NCBI RefSeq assembly: GCF_016863555.1
Contig: NZ_BOPC01000044.1
Coordinates: 1-64,000, forward strand
Source of the DNA: Micromonospora qiuiae
GTDB taxonomy: Bacteria; Actinomycetota; Actinomycetes; Mycobacteriales; Micromonosporaceae
Direction of reading: 5' to 3'
DNA: 64,000 nt
In this document: in pieces, positions 23,635 through 31,943 of the stretch
Numbering within the stretch: the stretch's first letter is position 1
Layout of the letters: each line of letters opens with the position of its first letter
Notes under the pieces: model-generated
What the model saw: the letters and a program-made list of their open reading frames with translations, nothing else
Database searches by the model: none
What the model was told of the DNA's origin: nothing
Translations under genes and position numbers: made by a program

Positions 23635-26600
23635 GCCCCTCCCCTACGCCGGGATCTCCGGCCGGACGCCCGGCCGCACCACGCGGTCACCGTGCGCGTT
23701 CGTTCGACTACCCCCAATCCGGTGAGCTCGACGACGCCACCCTGGATCCGGCCCTCGCCACCACCCCTGGGCACGGCAGCGTCGGTGTCTTCCAGGCACC
23801 CCGTCCGGCATCGCGCCGAGCGGCGACGGCCGAGTCCGCGCCGGTCTCCCCGTCCACCCGCGACGGTGCCGACATCGACTCACCCTTCCTGGACCTGTTC
23901 GGTGGGGCGTACGCCCGCTCGGCTTCCGCCAACCGGACCAACGGTCCTACCCGCGCCCTGCCTCAGCAGGCGGGCCCCGCCGGGCCGGCACCGCCGGCCC
24001 GGCGGCCAGCACCGCCTGCGGTGCCCGCGCAGCCCGTTCCGGCGTCCGCGGCATCAGCCGGCCGGCGGGTGGACGACGCCGGCACGGTCGTCGGCCCGGG
24101 CGCTCCGCCCTCGTTCCGGGTGCCATCCCCGCCCCCCGCGCCGACGCCGGTGCCGGCCAGCGACCGGCGGCCGGACGCCGGCCCGCCCGCCAAGGCCCCG
24201 GACGGCACAGGTGCCCGGGCGGCCGGCATCCCAGCTCGGACCGCTGAACCGGCCGCCCGTGCCGCCACCCCACCCCGGCAGCGTTCGGTCGACCGCCGCG
24301 ACCGACCCGTCAAACCCACCCGGGTCCGGCCGCCGAAAATCAAGTTCGGGGATCGTGACCCGGCGGTCGAGTTGGCCATCACCGAGATCGCGGGCCATCT
24401 GACCTTCACCCCCAACACCGTCACCGCCTGGTACTGGCTGCCCGAGGTCCGCTGGGCCTTCCGGCCGGACGCGGAACGCGAGGCGCTGCTCTCGGCGATC
24501 TCCGAGCAGTACGCCGGCCTGGCGGGCTTTCGGTTGCACCTGCGCCGCACCACCCGGCCCTTCCCGGCCGACGAGTGGGCCCGCACCATCGACGCCAACA
24601 CCGCCGCACCGCTGCCGGACGTGCCGGGCACGACCGGCTGGGCCGACCACCTCGTGGCCGCACAGCGGCACCTGCTCTCGGTCAACCACGCAGAGGGCCA
24701 GACCTATCTCGGCGTCACCTTTGCCCGCCGCTCGCTCGGCGACTCGCTCACCGAACGGGTGCTACGCACCTTCGGACGGGGCGTCGCCGAGGGCGAGCGG
24801 CGCAAGCTGGGCCGCACCGTCGAGCAGTTCGACGAGGTGTTGGGCGCGTTCGGCATGCGTGGGCGACGGGTCACCGCACAGGAACTGGAATGGCTGCTCT
24901 ACCGGTCGGTGGCGCTCTGCATGGCGCCCCCCGGCGCACTCTCGCCCATCACCGACGGGCGCTGGGAACGCGGCGACCTGCTCGCCCTCACCGAGCAGGT
25001 GGAACGCTACCGCACCCCGTACGGCTCGACGGTGAAGCTGGTCAACCGGATGACCGGCGAGGAACGGCACGTGGCGGTGCTCGCCGTGGGCCGGATGGAG
25101 CCGTTGGAGATCCCCGAACGCCACGAGCCGTGGCTGCACTTCCACGAGCGGCTGCCGTGGCCGATGGAACTCTCCACCCGGGTCGACATCCTGGGCTCCG
25201 GTGACTCCTTCCGCAACCTCGAACACCGACTGAGGATGATCCGGTCGCAGCAGCTCGACTACGCCGAGCACGGCATCGACGCCCCACCCGAGCTGGAGCG
25301 GTTGGCCAAGCGGGCACTGGTGATCGGCGACGAGATGACCACGGGCCTGCCGGTCGACTCTGCCCGCGCACACGGCTGGCACCGGATCGCGGTGGGTGGG
25401 CGTACCCGGGAGGAGTGCCTGGAACGGGCCCGCCGGCTTATTCAGCTGTACTCTCGCGAGCTGCGCATTTCGCTGCAACATCCGAAGAACCAGGACTGGT
25501 TGGCTCGGGAGTTCATTCCGGGCGAGCCGATCGCCAACACCGGCTACGTCCGGCGGATGCCGGTCCCCCTGTTGGCAGCGGCGCTACCGCAGGCCGCATC
25601 CACGGTCGGGGACCGCCGTGGCGATCTGATCGGTCGTACCGCCGGCACCTGCCGCCGCCCCGTCTTCCTCGATCTCCACTTTCCGATGGAGGTACGCGAA
25701 CGCTCCGGCCTCGCGGTCTTCGTGGCCGAACCGGGCGGCGGCAAGTCGACACTGCTCGGCGCGCTGGGCTACCTGGCCGCCCGGCGCGGCGTGCAGGTGA
25801 CCCTGCTCGATCCGTCCGGCCCGCTGGCCCGACTCTGCGCGATGCCGGAGCTGCGACCGTACTCCCGCGTGCTGAACCTGACCGGCTCGGAACACGGCAC
25901 CCTGGCGCCGTACTCGCTGATCCCCACGCCACTGCGCAGCGAGTTCGTAGCGGGTGCCGCCGGCGACCGCGAGTTCGAGATCGCCGTCTCCAACGCCCGC
26001 GCCGAACGCCGGATGCTGGTCCAGGACATCTGCATGATGCTGGTGCCGCCCCAGGTTGCCCGCGAGGCCTCGACCGCCACCCTGTTCCGGCACGCCGTAC
26101 GCCAGGTGCCCGCCGAAGAAACCTCCACCCTGGATGACGTGGTCAGCTGTCTCGGGCAACTCGACGACGACGCCGGCCGGGAACTGGCCAACCTTTTGCT
26201 GGACACCGCCGAGATGCCGCTGGCCATGCTCTTCTTCGGCCGCCCGCCGGACGGGCTGCTCGGCCCGGACGCGGCGCTGACGGTGATCACCATGGCCGGC
26301 CTCCGGCTACCCGACCTGAAGATAGAACGCGAGTACTGGTCAGCCGAGGAGTCGTTGGCCCTGCCGATGCTGCACACCGCGCATCGGCTGGCGGTCCGGC
26401 GCTGCTACGGCGGCTCCATGTCGTCTCGCAAACTGGTCGGCCTGGACGAGGCGCACTTCATGGAGGGATGGCGCTCCGGCCGCTCCTTTCTCGTCCGGCT
26501 CGCTCGCGACTCCCGCAAATGGAACCTCGCCGCGCTGGTCGCTTCGCAGAATCCCCGTGACATCCTCGGTCTCGACGTACAGAACCTGGTCTCCACCGTC

Positions 26601-26900
26601 TTCGTCGGCCGGATCGCCGAGGACGAGGAGATCGCCTCCGAGGCGCTTCGACTGCTGCGCGTGCCAGTGGATGACGGGTATGAAGCAACCCTCGCCACGC
26701 TCTCCACCGCCGACGCGACCTCCGCCAACCGGCTCGGCTTCCGCGAGTTCGTCATGCGCGATGTCGACGGCCGGGTGCAGAAGGTACGGGTCGACGTTTC
26801 CTACGTGGACGGTCTGTTGGATCATCTCGACACCACTCCCGCCGCCGTCGCCGCCGCCGCCGGAGTGCTGCCGACCGTGCTGCCTGACATGGAGGCGTGA
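23631..26900 (+). CDS. VirB4/TraC-like secretion ATPase
   Basis: A 1089-residue protein. Residues 1-230 are Pro/Ala-rich and probably disordered, ending in a basic patch (KPTRVRPPKIKFGDRD). Residues about 240-640 form a VirB4-type N-terminal region. The ATPase domain follows, with Walker A AEPGGGKSTLLG near 704-715, Walker B KLVGLDEAHFM near 934-944 and VASQNPRDIL as the sensor-like Gln segment. VirB4 proteins energise type IV secretion and conjugation channels at the inner membrane. Both nucleotide motifs are intact, so this is likely the main motor of the cluster. It is longer than most VirB4 proteins because of its N-terminal extension. Confidence 0.82.
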   Translation: MSPSPTPGSPAGRPAAPRGHRARSFDYPQSGELDDATLDPALATTPGHGSVGVFQAPRPASRRAATAESAPVSPSTRDGADIDSPFLDLFGGAYARSASANRTNGPTRALPQQAGPAGPAPPARRPAPPAVPAQPVPASAASAGRRVDDAGTVVGPGAPPSFRVPSPPPAPTPVPASDRRPDAGPPAKAPDGTGARAAGIPARTAEPAARAATPPRQRSVDRRDRPVKPTRVRPPKIKFGDRDPAVELAITEIAGHLTFTPNTVTAWYWLPEVRWAFRPDAEREALLSAISEQYAGLAGFRLHLRRTTRPFPADEWARTIDANTAAPLPDVPGTTGWADHLVAAQRHLLSVNHAEGQTYLGVTFARRSLGDSLTERVLRTFGRGVAEGERRKLGRTVEQFDEVLGAFGMRGRRVTAQELEWLLYRSVALCMAPPGALSPITDGRWERGDLLALTEQVERYRTPYGSTVKLVNRMTGEERHVAVLAVGRMEPLEIPERHEPWLHFHERLPWPMELSTRVDILGSGDSFRNLEHRLRMIRSQQLDYAEHGIDAPPELERLAKRALVIGDEMTTGLPVDSARAHGWHRIAVGGRTREECLERARRLIQLYSRELRISLQHPKNQDWLAREFIPGEPIANTGYVRRMPVPLLAAALPQAASTVGDRRGDLIGRTAGTCRRPVFLDLHFPMEVRERSGLAVFVAEPGGGKSTLLGALGYLAARRGVQVTLLDPSGPLARLCAMPELRPYSRVLNLTGSEHGTLAPYSLIPTPLRSEFVAGAAGDREFEIAVSNARAERRMLVQDICMMLVPPQVAREASTATLFRHAVRQVPAEETSTLDDVVSCLGQLDDDAGRELANLLLDTAEMPLAMLFFGRPPDGLLGPDAALTVITMAGLRLPDLKIEREYWSAEESLALPMLHTAHRLAVRRCYGGSMSSRKLVGLDEAHFMEGWRSGRSFLVRLARDSRKWNLAALVASQNPRDILGLDVQNLVSTVFVGRIAEDEEIASEALRLLRVPVDDGYEATLATLSTADATSANRLGFREFVMRDVDGRVQKVRVDVSYVDGLLDHLDTTPAAVAAAAGVLPTVLPDMEA

Positions 26901-26901
26901 C

Positions 26902-28839
26902 ATGGCGAGGGCCCGGGTACGCATCACGGCGCTTCTCCTGGCCCTCGGCGTTCTCGCCGTGGCCACGATCGGTTGGCCCGGCCTCACCAGCACACCCGCG
27001 TATGCCGCTCCGGTCGCGTACCAGGCATCCGCAGAACTCTGTACGACGCAGGAGTGGCAGGTCGACTTCCGCGCCTGCGTGACCAAGCTTCAGCAGGTGG
27101 CGGAGTCCGAGGCAACCTGCCGCAATCCTCCGACGCCGACGGCGCCGGACTCCGGCGTCGCCGGATGGTTCGCCTCCCGGCCGGAGGCCTCCAAGCTGCC
27201 CGGGCCGAAGGGCTACTACAGCGACTACGGCTACGCCGGTTACAGCTACAGCACCTACAACATCGAGGCGGGGTGCGCGACCACCCTGCTGCATCCCGAC
27301 TACAAGTTCACCAACACCATCGCCAACGGGGAGTTCATGATCGCCACGGCGATCATCGGTGCCTCGAACGCCCTGCGGGAGCGCGCCTGGGACCCGGGAA
27401 CCATGTGGGGTTGGGCGGATCCGCTGGTGGACCAGGCGACCAAGGCGATCTACCAGAAGGTGTTCACTGTCTTCGGCATCGTCACGCTCTGCGTGGTCGG
27501 TCTTTACCTGCTCTGGCGCTCCCGGCAGTCCGACATGAGCACGGCAATGACCACAGCGGGCTGGGCCCTCGTGGTGATGGTGGCGATCACCGCGCTGGCC
27601 GCCTGGCCGGTCAAGTCCGCCAACCTCGCCGATGGCGCCCTCGTTTCCACACTGGGGGTCGTACACGATGCGGTCGGACCGGCCTCGAAGGACGTCCCGC
27701 CCGGCCGCTGCGCGATGCCCAACCCGGACGCCTGCACCGACAAGCGCCCACCTGCGGTCCGGGCGAGCGACACCGCCACCGAGTCGATGCTTTACCGCAA
27801 CTGGTTGCGTGGCGTGCTCGGTTCGGCCGACAGCGAGACCGCCCGCAAGTACGGTGCGGCCCTCTACGACGCCAAGTCGTTGTCCTGGGAGGAGGCGGAG
27901 AAGATCCGGGTCAACCCCCAGACCCGCGAGGCCACGATCAATGCCAAGAAGCAGCAGTGGATGACGGTGGCGGACCAGATCAAGCAGGAGGACCCGGAGG
28001 CCTACGAGTACCTGCAGGGCGTCCGGGACATGGACCGGGTCGGGGCCGGCTTCATCGCGGTGCTCGCCGCCCTGCTCTTCGCGATGTTCGACCTGACCGC
28101 GTCGCTGCTCGTGCTACTCGGCTTCCTGATCTTCCGATGGGCGGTGATCGCCGCGCCGATCCTGGGCACCATCGGTCTGCTCCGACCGGCCAGCGCCGGC
28201 CTGCGCCGGCTGGGCAACGCGGTGGTCGCCGCCCTCTTCAACATCGCGATCTTCGGCACCGGGTCGGCCATCTACCTCTTCGCGGTGGACCTCATCACGA
28301 GCACGCCCACCCTGCCGGGCTGGCTGCAGGTGGTGCTGGTCTGGCTGTGCGGGGTGGTGGGCTGGCTGCTGCTGCGCCCCTATCGACGGATCACCCAGCT
28401 CGGTGGTAAGGACAGCAGTGAGGCGGTCAGCTCGGCCGGTTCCTGGCATCGGCGGTTCTTTCGGGACATGCGTACTGCGGCCCGGCTCGACGTCGCCGAG
28501 CCCGGCGGCACCACCGAGCCGGGGGTGGGGCGGCGCCGGACGGTCGTGGTCGAGCAGCCGAAGGTGCGCCCGGAGGCCCGTCCGGACCCGGTACCGAGCG
28601 GCGCGCCAGCGGCGCCGAAGCGCCCGGACGGCCGGGAGACCAACGACCCGCCCGCCCCGGCGGAGGAGCAACGCCGCGAAGCCCGCCCCGTCGCGCCCCG
28701 GCCTCGTCGCCGACAGCCCGCCTCGTGGACCGAGCCGGACGTACCGGATGAAAACCCGTCCTTCGCCATCTACCGTCCCGGTTCAACCGAGCGGGCACCG
28801 GAGAAGCCGGCGCCCCGGGTTCGCTCCGAAGCCCGGTGA
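26902..28839 (+). CDS. VirB6/TrbL-like polytopic channel protein
   Basis: A 645-residue protein with a signal-like N-terminus (MARARVRITALLLALGVLAV to AYA, cleavage near 35). An extracytoplasmic region with several cysteines and a Tyr/Ser-rich GYYSDYGYAGYSYSTY stretch follows. Membrane helices lie near 187-235, 381-425 and 440-492. The C-terminal tail (about 495-645) is Pro/Arg-rich and cytoplasmic. This layout fits VirB6/TrbL-type pore components of Gram-positive type IV secretion systems. ATG 26902 lies one base past the VirB4-like stop. Confidence 0.68.
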   Translation: MARARVRITALLLALGVLAVATIGWPGLTSTPAYAAPVAYQASAELCTTQEWQVDFRACVTKLQQVAESEATCRNPPTPTAPDSGVAGWFASRPEASKLPGPKGYYSDYGYAGYSYSTYNIEAGCATTLLHPDYKFTNTIANGEFMIATAIIGASNALRERAWDPGTMWGWADPLVDQATKAIYQKVFTVFGIVTLCVVGLYLLWRSRQSDMSTAMTTAGWALVVMVAITALAAWPVKSANLADGALVSTLGVVHDAVGPASKDVPPGRCAMPNPDACTDKRPPAVRASDTATESMLYRNWLRGVLGSADSETARKYGAALYDAKSLSWEEAEKIRVNPQTREATINAKKQQWMTVADQIKQEDPEAYEYLQGVRDMDRVGAGFIAVLAALLFAMFDLTASLLVLLGFLIFRWAVIAAPILGTIGLLRPASAGLRRLGNAVVAALFNIAIFGTGSAIYLFAVDLITSTPTLPGWLQVVLVWLCGVVGWLLLRPYRRITQLGGKDSSEAVSSAGSWHRRFFRDMRTAARLDVAEPGGTTEPGVGRRRTVVVEQPKVRPEARPDPVPSGAPAAPKRPDGRETNDPPAPAEEQRREARPVAPRPRRRQPASWTEPDVPDENPSFAIYRPGSTERAPEKPAPRVRSEAR

Positions 28840-29393
28840 CTGCGGTGCGGCGCGGCATCGAGTTCCTGCTCACCCGGGTGCTGCGCTCCCGGATCGGGCT
28901 GGCCGCCGGCATCGCCGTCCTGGTGCTCGGCGTGGTCGGAGCGGCCCGGCTGGTCGCCGGCCGCGGCGACCCGACGGCCGGGTTGAGCAACCGGCCAACG
29001 CAGCCGATCACCACGGTGGACCCGACCGCGGGTGACGACGGTGCGCTCTCGACCACCAGCACACCGTCGCCGGTCACCCGTCCTGGCGAGGCCACGCCCG
29101 AGCAGGTCGCGGAGCGCTTCGCGACGGCCTGGCTGGGCCGGCCCGGCCTGACCGCCGAGGACTGGCACGCGGGGCTGAGCTCCTTCTCGACCGCCACCCT
29201 CAGTGACAAGCTCACCGGTGCCGATCCGGGCGGGGTGCCGGCCAGCGAGGTGACGGACGAGGTGGTCGTGCAGGCCCGCAGCGAGGTTTTCGTGGAGGTG
29301 CTGATTCCGCTCGACACCGGGCAACTCCGGCTCGAACTGGTGGCACCCGACGGCCGGTGGCTGGTCGACGCTGTGGACTGGGAGCAGGGATGA
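28836..29393 (+). CDS. VirB8/TcpC-like bitopic membrane protein
   Basis: A 185-residue protein with a short basic cytoplasmic N-terminus, one membrane helix (GLAAGIAVLVLGVVGAARLV, about 21-40), a Thr/Pro linker, and an extracellular domain starting at TPEQVAERFATAWLGRPGLT. A helix of this kind followed by mixed strands (VFVEVLIPLDTGQLRLELV) is compatible with an NTF2-like fold as in VirB8/TcpC, essential scaffold proteins of Gram-positive conjugation channels. Start GTG 28836 overlaps the previous stop (GTGA), and its own stop overlaps the next ATG. Confidence 0.58.
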   Translation: MTAVRRGIEFLLTRVLRSRIGLAAGIAVLVLGVVGAARLVAGRGDPTAGLSNRPTQPITTVDPTAGDDGALSTTSTPSPVTRPGEATPEQVAERFATAWLGRPGLTAEDWHAGLSSFSTATLSDKLTGADPGGVPASEVTDEVVVQARSEVFVEVLIPLDTGQLRLELVAPDGRWLVDAVDWEQG

Positions 29394-30565
29394 GTAGTGA
29401 CGAGAGCAGCCTCCCTCGCCGGTCGGTCCGGGTGGGCGCGCTCGCCGCCGCGCTCACGGCGGCGTTGGCGTTCCTCTGCTGTACCGGTGGCACCGGCGCG
29501 TTCTTCCTCACCGAACTGGGCGGTGACGCCGCCGAGCAGCAGCTGACCCCGGCCAGCATCGAGTGCACCGGTGACTTCGAGGTCAACATGACCGGCAGGA
29601 TGCCCCGCTTCGCCCGGTACGGCGAGCGTCAGCTCCGCAACGCGGCCGTGATCATCAAGGTCGGACAGGAGATGAAGGTCCCGCCCCGGGGCTGGGTGAT
29701 CGCCGTGGCGACCGCGATGCAGGAGTCGCGACTGCTCAATCTCGCCAACCGCACGGTCGCCGAGTCGCGGGACATCCCCCACGAAGGCATCGGCGCCGAC
29801 CACGACTCGGTCGGCCTGTTCCAGCAACGAGCGTCGTGGGGCACCGTCGCCCAGCGGATGAATCCCGAGTACGCGTCGCGCAAGTTCTACGAAAAGCTCG
29901 TCGAGGTGTCCGGCTGGGAGAAGCTGCCGCTGACCGTGGCCGCCCAGCGGGTGCAGATCAGTGCCTTCCCGGACGCGTACGCCAAACACGAGGAACTCGC
30001 CGCCCGCATCGTCGATGCCCTGGCTGGCGGCGCCGCCCGGTCCGCCTTGATCGCCGGACAGGATGTGTGCGACGCCGCCGCGTCGGGTGAGATCGCCGCC
30101 TCCGGTTGGACCGCGCCGATTCCCGGTGGCGTGGGCTCCGGCTTCCGGACCGCCAGCCGCCCGGCGCACAACGGGGTCGACATCGCCGCCCCGAAGGGCA
30201 CTCTGATCCGGGTCGCCGCGGCCGGCCGGGTCCTGGTCTCGCGGTGCGATCCGGACCGGAGGGGTCGGCACAGCTGCAACGTGGACGGCTGGCCGGGCAA
30301 GGGCGGCTGCGGTTGGTTCGTCGACGTGCTGCACGCCGGAGACATCGTCACCCGCTACTGTCACATGGTGAAGCGCCCCCGGGTCGTCGCCGGGGACACT
30401 GTGGAGGCTGGTGAGGTGATCGGCGAGGTGGGCAGCAGCGGCAACTCCTCCGGGCCGCACCTGCATTTCGAGGTGCACACCGACGGCGATCGCAGCAGCC
30501 GGAGCGCAATCGACCCGGTGCCGTTCATGCAGTCAAAGGGCGCGCCGCTGAAGGGCGCCGGGTGA
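29390..30565 (+). CDS. Bifunctional lytic transglycosylase-like and M23 peptidase, membrane-anchored
   Basis: A 391-residue cell-wall hydrolase. A membrane anchor lies near residues 15-40 (LAAALTAALAFLCCTGG). A lysozyme-like domain (about 75-200) has the presumed catalytic Glu in ATAMQESRLLNL and the SLT-like DSVGLFQQRASWGT. A LytM/M23 domain (about 245-380) has zinc ligands in HNGVDIA and HLHFEVH. Cleaving both glycan and peptide lets a secretion channel cross the thick wall, the job of VirB1-type proteins. ATG 29390 overlaps the previous stop. All expected M23 ligands appear present. Confidence 0.82.
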   Translation: MSSDESSLPRRSVRVGALAAALTAALAFLCCTGGTGAFFLTELGGDAAEQQLTPASIECTGDFEVNMTGRMPRFARYGERQLRNAAVIIKVGQEMKVPPRGWVIAVATAMQESRLLNLANRTVAESRDIPHEGIGADHDSVGLFQQRASWGTVAQRMNPEYASRKFYEKLVEVSGWEKLPLTVAAQRVQISAFPDAYAKHEELAARIVDALAGGAARSALIAGQDVCDAAASGEIAASGWTAPIPGGVGSGFRTASRPAHNGVDIAAPKGTLIRVAAAGRVLVSRCDPDRRGRHSCNVDGWPGKGGCGWFVDVLHAGDIVTRYCHMVKRPRVVAGDTVEAGEVIGEVGSSGNSSGPHLHFEVHTDGDRSSRSAIDPVPFMQSKGAPLKGAG

Positions 30566-30578
30566 GCCCAGCGACGTC

Positions 30579-31178
30579 ATGACCGAACCGTTTCCCGATC
30601 CCTTCGCCGACCAGCCAGACTGGGCTCCGCAGCCACCTCGCCCTATCGAGGTTCTCCCGGCGGCCGGACGAGTCGAGCTGCGCGGCCGACGGGTGCTGGT
30701 CGGGCTGCCCGGCCTTGGCTGGCGGGGCGACCTGCGGGCCGATGAGCGGGTGGTGCAGAACAGCCGTACCTACGTGCCGGTCATCCCGGAACACGAGTGG
30801 TACCGCGCCGAGTCCGACCAGGTGGAGGTCTTCGCGCCTCTGGTGCCGGTGGAGCGGGTCTGGGTCGAGACGGTGGCCTCGCAGACCACCACGACGGCGG
30901 CCGACGGGGGTGGTGGTCGGCTCGTCTCGCTCGACGCGCCAACGCATCGGCCACCGACGCCGGCCTTCGAGGCCGACTCGGTCCTCGGCCGGCGGGTGGT
31001 GCACATGATCGGCTCGATCGAGCACCGTGACCTGCGAGCGGTGACCGAGACCTACTCGGGCGCGGAGGGCGACATCTGCGTACGGGTCGCACCGGAGCTG
31101 GAGTGGTACCGGTGGGCCTGGCGCGGCCAGTCACCAACCACTATGGAGGTGCCGGTCCATCTCCTGTGGGTGGAATGA
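30579..31178 (+). CDS. Hypothetical cytoplasmic protein of the secretion-like cluster
   Basis: A 199-residue soluble protein with no membrane helix. A short acidic/proline N-terminus precedes a beta-rich region (VELRGRRVLVGLPGLGWRGD). Two related motifs, EHEWYRAESD (about residues 67-76) and ELEWYRWAWR (about 177-186), hint at an internal repeat. I do not recognise the family. It lies 13 bases after the hydrolase gene on the same strand, so it is probably cotranscribed and may be a cytoplasmic accessory factor. Confidence 0.6.
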   Translation: MTEPFPDPFADQPDWAPQPPRPIEVLPAAGRVELRGRRVLVGLPGLGWRGDLRADERVVQNSRTYVPVIPEHEWYRAESDQVEVFAPLVPVERVWVETVASQTTTTAADGGGGRLVSLDAPTHRPPTPAFEADSVLGRRVVHMIGSIEHRDLRAVTETYSGAEGDICVRVAPELEWYRWAWRGQSPTTMEVPVHLLWVE

Positions 31179-31179
31179 G

Positions 31180-31746
31180 CTAATCGACCCTTGCTGCAGA
31201 ACATACCCGCCAGTCGTCGCTCAACCGTGTGATGAACTTCCACGACTGCCGGTCTGTCTGCCTGATGCCATCGACCTGGGCTGTGAATGTAAGGTCGACC
31301 CGCACTTCAGCTTCTCTATCCGTCTGATCTATCTGAAGCATTCCCCACGTAACCGACATCGTGGTTCCGAATTGCTCTTGGCGGGCAAACAACTCAGACC
31401 TAAGCAGGTCAAGCTGATCCAGATCTGTTTTACCTTCGCAGACAAAAAGGTTTGCACGCACGTCGTTACGGTCCACGAGAAAGGCGCGCAGGTAGTTGTC
31501 CACTGCGACATCGGGTGCACTGCGGTCGGGGGTGGTTGCTTTGTCGTAGAGAAGGTAGCCGACCAGTCCGCCACCCAGGCACAACGCCGCGAGTGTCCCG
31601 GCGACCACGATCAGCACCGTCCGAAGCCGCCGGCGGGGTCGCTGCGGTGCTGGTGCGACCGCGGGCGGGGCCAGTTCCTCCGGCGGGGTCCGTTGCGCCG
31701 GTACGCGGGACACCTGGGAACCGGCGGGGGGCGGCACTGATTCCAC
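31180..31746 (-). CDS. Hypothetical membrane-anchored protein on the opposite strand
   Basis: A 188-residue protein with a Pro-rich cytoplasmic N-terminus (about 1-40), one membrane helix (TVLIVVAGTLAALCLGGGLV) and an extracellular domain of about 125 residues with two cysteines (FVCEGKTD and DWRVCSAARVD). The extracellular part could be NTF2-like, but this is weak. It is the only minus-strand gene in the 22.8-35.2 kb cluster. The part from 31250 to 31560 is markedly less GC-rich than its neighbours, with codons such as TTT, GTA and AGA-type changes. This suggests later insertion. Confidence 0.65.
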   Translation of the reverse strand: MESVPPPAGSQVSRVPAQRTPPEELAPPAVAPAPQRPRRRLRTVLIVVAGTLAALCLGGGLVGYLLYDKATTPDRSAPDVAVDNYLRAFLVDRNDVRANLFVCEGKTDLDQLDLLRSELFARQEQFGTTMSVTWGMLQIDQTDREAEVRVDLTFTAQVDGIRQTDRQSWKFITRLSDDWRVCSAARVD

Positions 31747-31943
31747 CCCCTGAGGCTATCGCTTGTCAGCCATCGACCCAATGCCCCAGATTCAGCAGAT
31801 CGTGACGGACCATCACCGATCGGTGAGATCCACGACAACATCGGCACAGTGCCGCCGCGCATCCCAGGGGTAGGGCGTCTGCTGGGATACCGTCGTTCCT
31901 GCCCGGCGAGTGGTGCCGACCTCGGGCGGAGGAGGTGGACACG

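Noticed and set aside
28427..30478. 683-codon minus-strand frame opposite the VirB6-like to M23 genes
   Set aside because: It crosses three coupled plus-strand genes with clear domains and reads as low-complexity sequence.
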